This document shows positions 35,801 to 49,495 of a DNA stretch of 64,000 nucleotides, one piece after another. Every line of letters begins with the position of its first letter. Within the stretch, counting starts at the first letter, position 1. Below the pieces are notes generated by a model, which worked only from the letters and a program-made list of their open reading frames with translations, was not told the DNA's origin and made no database searches. Source of the stretch: Heliocybe sulcata (Eukaryota; Basidiomycota; Agaricomycetes; Gloeophyllales; Gloeophyllaceae); the NCBI GenBank assembly GCA_004369045.1, contig ML213521.1, positions 81,826-145,825 of the forward strand, given 5' to 3'. Position numbers and translations under genes: made by a program.

Positions 35801-37962
35801 CATGCCGCGTACCACCACGGCGAACAGAGTTTGGCTGACACTATCGTCGGTCTTGCCCAGGACTTTGTCGGAAGTAACAACTTGAACCTCTTGAGTCCAA
35901 GCGGTCAGTTTGGTACACGCGATTCGGGCGGCAAGGACCACGCGTCTCCAAGATATATCTTCACCGAGTCGATGCCGATGACGAGAGCCGTGTTCCCTGC
36001 TGCAGATGATCCGCTCCTTAATTATCTGAAGGAGGATAATGATTGGATCGAACCGGAATATTACATTCCGGTGCTGCCTATGATCCTAATCAATGGGGCG
36101 GAAGGTATTGGCACGGGTTGGAGTACCACTATTCCTTGCTACAATCCAGTCGATATCGTCAAGAACCTTCGGCGCTTGATGGACGGCCAGGAGCAGGAGC
36201 CCATGTTCCCTTGGTGGCGCGGCTTCAGGGGAACTATCAAGAAGGCCGGGGACCATAGATATGCCGTCTGTGGTGCGGTCAACAAGATCGACGACACGAC
36301 TGTGGAGATTACCGAGCTTCCTATACACAAGTGGACTTCAACATATAAGGCTGAACTGGAGGCGATGATTGGCGAGAAGGGCGATGGACTTGTCAAGGTG
36401 AGTGGAGCCTGGTATTCAAAACTGGAACTCATAACGACCTTGGTGTAGGATTACAAAGAACACCATGACAACACGAACGTTCATTTTGTAGTCACTATGT
36501 CGGCCAGCGGTATGGCGAAAGCTGAAGAGCAAGGTTTGATGGAATTCTTCAAGCTCACAGGCAAGATCAGTACCGGGAACATGATCTGTTTCGATTTCGA
36601 AGGCAAGATCAAGAAGTATGATAGCCCCGAGGAGATCGTAGAAGAGTTCTATCCCATCCGCCTCGCACAATACCAGAAGCGCAAGGTCCGCTCCGACCTT
36701 CTCATCCTTCTTCCTAGCCTAACATCGTCATATCCAGGACTATTTGGCCAACGAGCTGCAGAATCAGTTAGACAAGTTTAGCAATCAAGCTCGCTTCGTC
36801 CAGATGATTGTGGACAAGAAATTGGTCGTGTCGAACCGCAGGAAGGTCGATATTGTTGCGGAGTTGCGCCAGAAGGACTTCCGGCCATTCCCCAAGGTCG
36901 TCAAAGCCAAAGCTGCGGGTGAGGAGGAGCAGGTCGTGGAGTTGGAGAATGTTGAACAGGAAGAGGCGGCTACGGGTGCTTCAAGTGACTATGACTATCT
37001 CTTAGGTATGGCTATCTGGAGTTTGACCAAGGAGAAGGTGAGTCCATGCGGGACACTGTTGGGGTTGGGTGCGGGCTAACGGATGAGTAGATCGACAAAC
37101 TCCGGCAACAAGCTTCAGAGAAGGAACAAGAGCTGCTGGCTCTTCTAGCATTAACGCCTATTCAGCTCTGGAACACAGACCTTGACAAGTTCCTTGAGGA
37201 ATGGGAGGTTCGTGCTGCCTACTGCACTGCCTGCATAGTGATTGACCGCCGTGTTTGCATGGACTCTTTGACAGGCGTCATGCAGAGAATGGGAGCTCAA
37301 GTCAGTTAGGGATGCCAACGGCAAGATAATCAAGCGAAAGCAGAAGGTGCTCGAGCACAGGAAGTCCCTGCCTGGCAAGAAGAAGGGGGACGACTCCGAT
37401 GAAGATGACTACAGACCGACCAAACCTGCCCCAAAGTCAAAAGCGGGTGGTCAGGCTGCTCAGCGCTCCAAAGCGCCAACTGCTGGACCCTCAAAGAAAG
37501 CAGCTAAGGATGACGATGATGACGAGGAGGAGGAGGAGGAGGAGTATGTCAAGCCCGCCGCCAAGAAGCCCATCGCCAAGAAGCCCGCCGCTGCACCTGC
37601 GGCCAAACGAAAGAGGTAAACACATCGCCACTGCGTATCTTCAGCCGTTATTGACTCTCTATAGTTCCGAATTCCACGTGGATGATGATAGCGGTGACGA
37701 TCTGTATCTCCAGCCCGCAAAGAAGAAGAGGGTCCAGCCTCCTGTGACCAAGTTCTTCGATGAAGTCCCTGCTAAGAAGGCTCAATCGAGAAAGCCGTCA
37801 GGCTCAAAGGCTCCTGCAAATCAAGCTAAGAGGCCTTCGAAGAAGGTGGACAGCGAGGATGAAGTTGATATCTCTGATGTTCGTCCCCCTCCTTCCACTA
37901 AGCGAGCGACAAGAGGAGTTGCGAAGACGTATATTGAGGTCACATCCGACGATGAGGACTAG
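32845..37962 (+). CDS. TOP2: DNA topoisomerase II
   Basis: Homodimeric nuclear enzyme that passes one DNA duplex through another. MSSSEAENFDIDNISGSES starts a basic, disordered leader; then the GHKL ATPase (QLEHILKRPDSYIGSVE, IVDEILVNAADNK, SVYNNGRGIPIEVH, LTGGRNGYGAKLANIYS) and transducer. The TOPRIM fold has LILTEGDSAKALAVAGLG, PLRGKLLNVREA and MIMTDQDHDGSHIKGLLIN. The cleavage domain shows VADGLKPGQRKIIWG, HGEQSLADTIVGLAQDFVG and ASPRYIFTESMP with the catalytic tyrosine codon at 35954-35956, then INGAEGIGTGWSTTIP. The C-terminal domain is disordered: an acidic run of D and E (near 37510-37545), several KKP repeats and a second basic part ending VTSDDED, TAG at 37960-37962. About 14 short introns are present. 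All catalytic motifs are intact. Roughly 1,480 residues, normal for fungi. Confidence 0.97.
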
Positions 37963-38312
37963 ATTTTTGGCCCGCTTGTACTCTAATGTGCTCTAATTAT
38001 AATAGTTTTGTCGCTCTGTACAAGTATTCCTGTATGGCTTTTCTTCTGTAATTGAAAGGTTCCGAGTACTCAATCGCAAGGCCGAAATTGGTATATTTCC
38101 AATCTCCCACGTGTGAGACCACGGAGGCCAGAATTACCCTGAGGAACGTCCCCAGTCGACGCCGACAAAAGGATTGCCCACGTCGTCCTGTGCGGTATAC
38201 CCTCTAGTCTCGACTATTCCCGGGATCTGCTCGTCCTGTGAGGTACTCTTGCTCTGGTGCTGAAGGTCTCGGAGTCGCGTAGTCCGGTTGCGGGACCCTT
38301 GCGCTTGCCATC
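37963..38312. other. Intergenic, promoter of the coiled-coil gene
   Basis: No gene is visible. A CACGTG box is at 38108-38113, about 200 bp before the next start codon. Confidence 0.4.
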
Positions 38313-41300
38313 ATGGCAGCTACTCGTCAATATCCCCCACGACTGCACATACCCCCTTCCATCAGCAATGTTCAGCAGCCACCAGGGTATGAAGGGCCAC
38401 CTATGTTCTCGCCGGCTTTGCCGTCGGGAATGCCTCAGTTCCCTATGAACCCTCAGGCGGCCCTTCAGACGCCGTTGCAGACCTCATTTTTTCCTCCGCA
38501 CGGTCTACAAGGTCGACCGCCACATATGGGGCACGGAAACCGCCCTAGTCTTGCTCAATTAGCCTTCGCTGGTATGCCCATGCCGTCTGGCGGACCTATG
38601 ACGCCCCTCGGACAGAACCAGTTTGCACCTCCAATGTTACTTAACGGTGGGCCTTTTACGCCGCCGTTGACTACCCGGAATCGCAGAGCACCCAGTATTA
38701 GCATTGGAGGACCTCCAAAGGCCGCTCTTGGTGGTCCAGGTCGCAACCATAGCCCACTGCCAGTGCCCTTAGCCACGGCCGCTGCTGCCAGCGGGAGTGC
38801 TGCTACAGCTCCGAAAACTAAGAAGGTTATCGTGAAGCTACCGAAGGAAACATTGAAGGATGAGGAGAACACGGATTCAACTGCGCGGCCGTCTTGGGCT
38901 AGGACTCCCATGCACCCCTCATACCTGCCGGTTGAACCTGACATCCAGCCTCCCGAGACCATCTCTGCAGAGGCGTACCCATCAGATACGTGGAGATACG
39001 AGCTTCCCGACAGTGTTGATGTCTTTTTGCCAGGCAAGGTTGGTATCATCCCTTGACTCCTTGAACGTGTTGGACAGTCGGTCTTCCTGTGGCGCATCTG
39101 AACTTCGTATTTTAGAGCGCCTGGAATGCCGTTAAGCAGAAAGTTATCGAGGAAAAGCTAGAGAAACTTGGGGTAGAAAGAGGTTCTGGGAGTAATGTCC
39201 CTCACATACATGCTCCGCATGCCCGCGCTGCTTCGGTGCGTTTTCGACAGTCTCCGCGCGTGCTACATGCAGCTGATCCCGCGTTTAGATCTCATCTCCT
39301 GCGGATCCGGCTCTCCTCTTCTTCAAGCTCAATAAGCTACAACAGTCTCAGAACGCTTCAACGACTAATTCCATACCTACCTCTCCTCAGCCGGGTACAA
39401 GTCTTCCTACCTCACCCAACCCGCAAGTTCCTCCTCGTTTCCAGAATCGCCATGGCCACAGCATGTCTCTTGCTCAGCCTTCCACCGCCCAAGCTGCTTC
39501 TGTCTTCTACAGTCCAGCTTCTGGCTTCAATCCGTTCGGTCCAACTGCCACTTTGGGATCAGACTCGATATCTCCCCGTCCTCTTTCGGCTGGTGATGCC
39601 AGAAATAACATGGTTGCGCCCCAGGCCCGGGTTCCTGTTACCATCTCCTCTCTTGCACCTCCTCCATCAATGTCGCGGCCAGAAAGCCGGCCGGATTTCA
39701 TTCGCGGATTCGGTTTAGATATTCCGGAAGAGTCAGAGGAAGATCTCGAAGCTGAGCTGGCAGCCACTGAGGATGGTGCGAACGCGGACGAGAGTGTCCT
39801 AGCGGAAAACGAAGGAGAAGTGATCCTGGATGCAGGTCTGGATGAATATGATCAAGCGACGCAGCAGGATGTGACGGCTGGTCCTTCAAGTCGTGTGCAC
39901 TCTAGACATGTATCGCGCCTATCAGCCGCGCTTTCGCTCCGTTCTGTCGGTGGCGTGCCTCGCAGTCCCAATGCTGACCAGCCATTGGTGGACGAACTCG
40001 ATCGCGACGCTGTGCAGGAGTGGACGGGTTCGGAGGATCTTCGCACTGGTGCCGAGAAGTCCGACGATGAGGTATGTATGTCAGTTTGAGGAGAGATAGT
40101 GTGCTAACAACCAATAACTCGTCCAGGAGAGCTTGGGCGAATTCTCCAATCCCTCTGACGAGGAGAGAGCTCGTATGCAGCGCGTACAACGCCGTAATAT
40201 GCGGCGTGCCAAAGGGGATACAGAAACTCCACGCCGGCTGCCCAACTTCCCCCGCCCTCCCCCGTATATGTCTATTCCACCTGAAATGCTTAGGGATGAT
40301 GATATCGTATCTAATCCCAGCGACGAAGGCCGTACTCCCGAAGGACATGCACACCTAGGGATTGACCCGTCTGAGTACTTCCGCCCACCCACAAGCGATA
40401 GTGGCGGAGGTAGCCGGCCCCTTCCCCCCCTACCACACTCGAGGCAGACATCGGCGCAATACTCGCATCACGACCCTGCTCTCGCGCACTCCCGCCACCC
40501 ATCAGAGCAGTTCGCGTACCAGCAGTCGGCTGTGCCTCGTCGTGAGGCACCCAACCTCAACCCCTTGGCGAAGCCATTTGTGTTTGGTGCATCAGCAGCC
40601 TCCACGTTCATGCCTGCTGCCCTCGAGCCGGCACCGGCGCCAACAGCGGCACAACCGAGCGAGCCCGTTCATTCGCGAGTTCCGTCTTTTGGGAAGCGTC
40701 TCAATGTGGCTGCACCAGAGTTCAAGCCGACATTTTCGTTTGCTCCTCCGCCTGCCGCTGCGGAGTTTACATTTTCTGTTTCAGACGCTGCCCGTCCTCT
40801 GCCTATACCTCCCGCTGAGCCTGTGCCTGTTAGGGCCCAGCAAGGCCGGGAGAAGAGGGCACGGCTCAGTAACGCAGATGACGTCGAACTCGAGAGCGAT
40901 GCCGGTGCTGACTTCGATGATGTCGCGGTAGAAGAGGAAGATGAGACGGGTAGGTACAGTTTCAAAGCGTTCAAGTTCCCGCCCGTTTCGGAGTCGCCTC
41001 AAGTCGTCCGCCGCTCCGCGCCCACAACTCCCCCCGGGTCCAGCAAGTACGAGAGTCTCGGTGCAGGCACCAAGCCTTTCACATTTGGAGGCTTCTCCAC
41101 GTTCCCATCTGTTCCTACCGATGCAGGGTCCAGTCCGGCTGGTCAGGAGGCAGCGCTTCCTGCGGATATTACTACAACGGCGCAGGTGGGGAGTCCGGAG
41201 CAGATGGTACGGGAGCTGCCTATCCCACCTCAGTACAAGCCGAAGAGGGCCCCCATTCCTTTGGACTTCAAGCATCCTGTCTCTACCAATACTGTTCCGG

Positions 41301-44300
41301 CTGGCTTGTTCAAAGCTCTGGTGAATGGCAATGGCGAGGAGCGCACTCGCCGTGCTGTGCGTTCGCGCCTCAGCTCCCGTGAGATCTTCGACCATCTTCC
41401 TCGCTCTTCCCTCGACGACACGAATGTGCCGTCGATATCTCGCAAAATATCGGGGAGCCGTCTTGGGGCCGATCCTTTCCGTAGGGACTCAATCGCCAGT
41501 TCCGCAGGGAGTATCGTTATGCGTCCCCGTCGGTCGTCATTGCCAGCATTGCATAGCGCTGCGGGTTCGTCGATGTCAGGCGTCTCCATTCCTCCGATAG
41601 CCAACCTGTCCAAGAGGGGTGACCTCGCCGAGTTCGAGCGTCGTCTGGAATCTTTCTTGGATATGAAGATGGAAGAACTCCGCCAGGATATCTACGATAT
41701 TAGACAGCCAGACAATGCTTCCATTAATCCAGGGACTGAGGCTATGATCAATGAGGTCGTCTTGCTCTTCCGCGCTCAGCTGCAGGAATCCGCCATGAGG
41801 GACCTAGAAAATAGCCGGGCCGATGCACGAGGCGAAATGGACTTCGAGCTAATACGGGATGTCATCGAGCGAGGTCAAGCAGAAGCACAGGCTGTCATGC
41901 GACAAGAGTTGGCCGAGCTCAGGCAACGTGTCGAAATGCAGACCCTCGGGTCGCATCACGGTCTCGGTCCCGCTATCGAGGAGTACAGTGCCAGGACTAT
42001 AAACGCGATTGTTAACACAGTGTCGCAATTGGCAGGACGCATCGACTCACTTGCTTCAGCTTCTGGGACAGTCCCCATTGGACTACCACCGTCACTGGAC
42101 AGAGAGTTGTTAGTGCGAGATATAGTGACTGTGCTCTCCCCGCAGCTTGCCTCTCTCCGTTCGGAACCCATAGACTATGAAGGTCTGACGACACAGCTTA
42201 CTCAGGCCGTCAAGCCGCACATCGCGCAACTCATAGATCTTGCGTCGGATAAACGCGAGACTGCCGGACTCATCGTCGAGAAGTTATTGCCATTGTTACC
42301 TAACCTGCAGAGCCCTCCCGCGTTGGATGAGGAAGCCATTGTCTCCCGGCTCACTACTGAGATGCGCCGTGTTGTGGCGCCGCTGGATGCCCATGAGATC
42401 AAGGAGCAAGTTTCAGATCTAGTCGTTGAGCGGTTGGATTCTCGACTTGCTGTTCGGGACAAAACGTTCAACGTGGAGACCCTTACCGCGAAAGTCGAGG
42501 AGAGTTTGTCCTCCCTGTTACAGCCTGTCAAGGACGTTGCAGTGTCTGCAGATGTTCTGAAGAATAGCCAACAAGGTCTCTCTGCGCAGAGTGAGAAGCT
42601 AATCAGCATCCAGGAGGACATAAAGGCTACCCTGTCCGCTTTGCCTACTCAAGTCCTGGCGGCAACGGAAAGGCTGCAAGCCGTCCAAGCTGACCTTGAA
42701 ACTCGAGGTAAACAGTTCGATGAGGTTCTGAAGACCACTCCGGGTACTCCATACCTCGCGTCCAGTATAAACGAGCTCGTCAGCGGCCAGAAGACGATTG
42801 TTGGTCTGAACAACGAGATTACGACCTTCCGCCAGGATGTGATGAGCAGTCTAGAGGCCTTGCCAGAGATGCTCACTGCATCCACCAAAGTACTACAGGA
42901 TGCTTACTCTGATCTCATCTCGCGAGCCGGTTCTCGGCAAGATCAAGATGAGCTCCGCAGACTCACGACTACGAATGCGGATCTTCAAGTGCAGTTAGCC
43001 AAGGCCCGTGGTGCTCATGGTCAAGTTCGCGTCGAGAAGGATCATTTCAATGAAAGGTTGGTAGCTGTGGAAGCGGAGCGAAATCAGCTTCGTGCTGAAG
43101 TCGAGGGACTGCAAACTACCGCTGCCGCTAAAACGACAGAAGTCCTTGCGCTCGAATCGAAGACATCTGAGCTCGAGGAGGCGCTCTCCCAAGCTCTGGC
43201 CCGCCTCAAGGCGTCTGACGTGGCTTCACAGACGCATCAAGAACGTATCGCCGACCTTGAGCGAACATCCCGTGAAATCCGCGCCGACAAGGAAATGCTC
43301 AAGGCAAAGGTAGGCAATTTTGAATGAGTTATATCGGTTCATCCTAATGCATGGTGCATCAGGTGGATTCTCTGGACTCGCAAGTGAGAATGGCCTCTCA
43401 CGACAAAGAATCGGCAGAGCGTTCGCTCGACATCCTACAGAAAGAGCATGAGCGAGTGCTTTCTCAACAGGTGGAATTGGATGACTTGCGCCGCACGACT
43501 GGGCAATTAGAGCAAGTCATTGCTCTTCTACAGAGCTCGGACAACGAGGAACTCCGTGAGCTAAGGCGTATTCGTGATCGCAGCAAGACCATGGAGGGCG
43601 AGTACGCTGCTCTTCAAAAGCGAGTCAAGGAACAAGAGACCAAGGTCGCTAATAGCGAAAGGGCAGCTACTGCCGCCAAGCAGACGCTCACCACCACTCA
43701 GCAACGAGCCGCTGAGTGGGAGAAACGAGCCAAAGACCGTGAAGCTGATCTCGAGCTTACCCGCACTAAACTCGACCAGGAAGAGCAGAAGAGCGCCCAG
43801 TTGGACGCTGACTATTCGCTTGCTAAGCTGCAACTGGAAGAGAAAGACGCGGATTCTCGTCTGAGCAAGGTAGTGTTCTACATACGTCTTCCTTTGCGCT
43901 TGATACTCACTGGATCAAACAGGACCGGGAGAACGAGCTTCGCGAGCAAGTCTCTTCCCTCGAGGTGCAGGTTGCACGACTGCAAGGGGAGCTCGAGAAG
44001 GCAGCTTCGGCACCTGCACCCCTCACAGTGCAGAATGTTCAGAATGGGACGGCTCGTCCTGTCTCTAGAGCTAGTACGGTCTATGGTCCAAGTCGCTCAG
44101 GGACCCCCCTAGCCGTCAACGGGAGAGGGGCCTCCCGCGCAGGTGTCGTGTCGCCTCAGACAGGCGTATGGGAGTCCATTCACGCACCTCGTCCTTATCG
44201 GAACGGAATCCCGGTGACGCCCAAAGGAAGACAGTCACAATATTACAGACCCCAAATCCCGTCGCCCACGCCGAGCACGGTATCCTTGGCGCCGACTCTT

Positions 44301-44324
44301 GGTGAAGATGGCTGGTGGTCATGA
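38313..44324 (+). CDS. Large coiled-coil protein of unknown function (about 1,900 residues)
   Basis: I do not recognise this protein. Exon 1 (MAATRQYPPRLHIPPSISN) is Pro/Gly-rich low complexity, followed by a lysine patch (TKKVIVKLPKETLKDEEN) and a compact segment with WRYELPDSVDVFLPGK spliced to WNAVKQKVIEEKLEKLG. A 53-nt intron (39236-39288) leads to LLFFKLNKLQQSQ and another Ser/Pro-rich stretch, then an acidic part (IPEESEEDLEAELAATED). A long exon (40127 to about 43310) holds spaced FG-like motifs (KPFVFGASAASTF, FKPTFSFAPP, KPFTFGGFSTF), phospho-type Ser/Arg sequence, and from about 41600 onward almost continuous coiled coil (FERRLESFLDMKMEELRQ, RRLTTTNADLQVQLAKARG, ELEEALSQALARLKASD) through two further exons (43363 on). 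The tail is Ser/Thr/Pro-rich and ends LGEDGWWS, TGA at 44322-44324. Five introns were placed. It looks intact and conserved in style; a scaffold role is only inference. Confidence 0.85.
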
Positions 44325-44581
44325 TTGAGTACCTTGTAGTACATTCCGGATTTTTCTCTTGGCGTCCCATCTATGCTTGCTCTTAATATTCGCATATGTT
44401 ACTCGCACTGATCTGTTCCTCCATCTGCTATCTCGTCTCACCCTTAATTTCGCACTATTACACAGAATGATTTCTAATTGATACCCTTAGCTGTTACGGT
44501 ATTCCAAATGTACACTTCGGTAAGAGACTCATTACTGGATGGGAAACTACGTATACAAATTGTATCTGTAAAGTCAGTCAT
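44325..44581. other. Convergent 3' region
   Basis: The coiled-coil gene and the Osh6-type gene end toward each other here. Only 3' UTR-like sequence is seen. Confidence 0.4.
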
Positions 44582-46283
44582 CTATCTCGACGAGGGCCAA
44601 ATCCATTCCTGAACCGCGTTGACGGCCTCCTCAGGATTGTCCGGTGGCCTACACTATGGTAAGCTCAGATCAGAAAGAGCAGTATTAAAGCACGCACGTA
44701 AACTTCGGTTCCCATCTCCCATTGCGCAGCTCAAAGAACCGGGGGACGTGCTCCTGCTCACTCTCCTCCCGCTTGCGGCGCTCCTCGCGCTGCGACTCCT
44801 CTACTGCGGACTTGGCAGCCGTGGCAGTATCCATGTCCTTATTCTCGATTGCTTTGGTCAAGTCAGACCATAATCTAAGAGACAGTTATTTTCTCATCAC
44901 AGCACCAGCAACCCAGCACATACCTTCGGGACTCATTTGGTTCTTGCTCCGATTCAGGAGCGACCCACTTCGGAGCGACTTTGTCGCCCTGCTTTTGCAC
45001 GTCAAAGAGGACGCGCTTCTCTCCGGTCTGTGATGACAAGTATGATCATCGTGAGTGCCTGTGCAGTATCTCGCTCGTGGTTAGCACGTACCTTTGCGTT
45101 CTTGTATTCCATGACGTGACTCCATCTTCCGGATATCTCACCGATATCCGTGTTGCCCTTGCGCACCCGGCCAGCAATGGCATTGTATGTCCCCGAGAAG
45201 AACCCCTTGGTCTTGAACTCGAGGTCGCAGAACATACCGTGTTTCTCGTTCTTTGCGACGCATGTATCCCCGAGCTCGAGCACCATTTTCCCAAACAGGA
45301 TTCCCCGCGCGTACATGTTCGGCATTGATATCACATACTCTTAAGATACGATGGAGGTCAAGTCAGTCTACGACGACAGAGAAGTTACTGAACAGATACT
45401 CACCTCCGTCCTCCTTCCGTCCCTGCAACAGGACACGGTTCTCGCCCTCCATTACGGTGGACACGCTGTTGCCAAGGAACCGTGACTTTGGCCTAAGTTC
45501 ACCAATCACGCAGACTTTGTTTGCGGGTGAGATGTAGTAGAAAGCCGAGATGGGAGGATGGTGCGAGACTGCGAGAGAGGACTCTGAGTTACTGCGTACA
45601 TCGTGGTCATTGTGAATTGACATACCTTGTTCAGCAATGTAGAATCCTCGAGTGTTGTTGGGGTAGTCATATCTGCAGCGGAAGAATTCTCCCAGGATAG
45701 GGTTATATCTGCCGAGTGTAACTCAGCACAAGGTTCATTGTGCACAGGTAATCGGCGTACGGCTTCTTGACTCCCTTGGGCTTGATATGCCATCCAGCAA
45801 GATAGTATTGCAAAACACGAATAAATCGTTCCTCAGCGTCGTCGCATTCTTCGGCGCTAGACGCCACTACGTCAGTCCAGGCACCCCGAGGAGGGGAGAT
45901 ATACCCCTACCCGAAGATGAGATCAGGATGCGCCATGAAGTCCGTTATCCGCTCAAGCATACTGCGAGGCTCGAGCACGAACGTCGGGAATGTCACCTTC
46001 GACAAGTCCATGCCCACTCTATACAGCGATCAGCTGCCCCTCTTCAACCACACGCAAACCGCCTACGCACCTGAGCTGGGATATGAGCGACATAATAATC
46101 GACCCCTCATTCTCGTCGCTGCAGAGCTGGTCAAAATCGGAGATAGACATGGACTCAGGCGGAGAGGTGTACAGACAGGATCGATGTATCGTCCGGCTCG
46201 GCGCCCTCGGGAGCTTTGTCTTCCCCGACAGAGGCGCCTCGTGGGCGCCGGAGATGACTACTGGCCTGAGAGAAGAGACCCAT
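44582..46283 (-). CDS. OSH6: Oxysterol-binding-protein family lipid transfer protein (Osh6/Osh7 type)
   Basis: A single ORD-domain protein of the Osh6/7 class, which in yeast exchanges phosphatidylserine for PI4P at ER-plasma membrane contacts. Core landmarks are [46 protein letters not shown] joined across an intron to [17 protein letters not shown], the family signature [67 protein letters not shown] and [16 protein letters not shown]. The end is [12 protein letters not shown] with TAG at 44582-44584. The N-terminus is uncertain. The upstream ATG at 46283 ([16 protein letters not shown]) runs into TGA after SILSVHLSA, while the core frame is open from the ATG at 46150 ([16 protein letters not shown]). 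A 46-nt intron (GTACAC...GACCAG) would join them in frame. The ORD domain is whole either way. Confidence 0.9.
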
Positions 46284-46633
46284 CATGCTTTCACGAGTTC
46301 AAGGGCAGGCGAGGCCAATGAGGAAGGGCTGATCAACGTTGTTTGCTTGAGGCCGGCTGTCGTTCCAAGTATAACCGCAGTGCCAGATAATTATACAGTT
46401 CGCAGTCAGTGCCGTCGCCTTTACGTGTACAGCAGCAGAGGGGAGAGAGGTACAAAAGAGTAGTCGTGGTCGAGTGCAGCGTTATACACCGGTGACGCAG
46501 CCCTGGGCTATGCTCCGCCTTCCCCTTTCGTGCGCCTCCTATACCGCAATATGTCAAGTGTCATTACACTCTAGGAATCTACACGGTCATGTATATACTC
46601 CAGCCATAGCTAAAGACGCCCAGTTAACCCTGC
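46284..46633. other. Intergenic, OSH6-type promoter and DBP3 3' region
   Basis: Both neighbours are on the minus strand. No gene is seen. Confidence 0.4.
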
Positions 46634-48880
<2,247 letters not shown>

Positions 48881-49060
48881 GATTTCCGGCAGCAAGGTGG
48901 AGGGTCAGGAAGTAAATCCGGAGGTCTATTTTTAGTCGCAGATTTCGATCACGTAAATGGGAAATTTCCTTGAATTTCTATGTTTCAAGCTTCAAGCTTC
49001 AAGTACTAGTCTGTCTTCCTCAGAATAACTGCGTTGCACGTATAGCGACATTGATAGACG
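48881..49060. promoter_or_regulatory. DBP3 promoter and 5' UTR
   Basis: Sequence upstream of DBP3, up to the inserted transposon. It includes a short tandem repeat of TTCAAGC (three units, about 48986-49005). If the transposon insertion is recent, it separates DBP3 from any more distal promoter elements. Confidence 0.4.
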
Positions 49061-49213
49061 AGTCTACTGCAGGTATGGCCTGATGAATTTCGGGAGGTTG
49101 ACCGCCGCCGAAAATAGCACCTCCGAAATTGGAGGTGCTGCTAAAAATAACTAATGCGCGTCGCTGGCGCGGGGAATGCCGGCAAGCAAATTATGCGTAT
49201 ATAACTACAGCTC

Positions 49214-49243
49214 CCTTAGGGTACCACTTGTGGTACCCTAAGG
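49214..49243. repeat. Perfect inverted repeat (14-bp arms, 2-nt loop) inside the transposon
   Basis: CCTTAGGGTACCAC at 49214-49227, then TT, then its exact reverse complement at 49230-49243. Confidence 0.9.
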
Positions 49244-49289
49244 TGTCCAGTAGAATACAAAGTATACATACATATGACTTGCGCATATA

Positions 49290-49495
49290 CCGCGGGGGTC
49301 CGGGGGTGCAACCCCCGGCGTTAAGGTCTGGTAGGGGGGTCCGGGGGGGTACCCCCCGGCTGGTTAGGGTTCCGTTAGGGTTCCGTTAAGGTCCGGTTAA
49401 TGTCCGGGTTATGGGATATTTTCCCATGGGGGTCCGGGGGGCACCCCCGCTTGGTTAGGTTCGGTCGGTTAGGGTCTGGGTTGGTTAGGGTAGGG
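49290..49495. repeat. G-rich segment with hairpins and TTAGGG motifs
   Basis: Three copies of a GGTCCGGGGG unit are each followed by a C-run that can pair back (hairpins about 49302-49316, 49343-49357, 49435-49447). TTAGGG occurs at 49364, 49375, 49469 and 49485, with variants such as GTTAAGG and GTTAGGT between. The strand is strongly G-biased. Confidence 0.8.

Noticed and set aside
48985-49010. TTCAAGC tandem repeat as a microsatellite of interest
   Set aside because: Only about three units; too short to mean anything by itself.
49360-49495. TTAGGG motifs as a chromosome end or internal telomere tract
   Set aside because: They are few, interspersed, and lie wholly inside a TIR-bounded element with unique genes on both sides.
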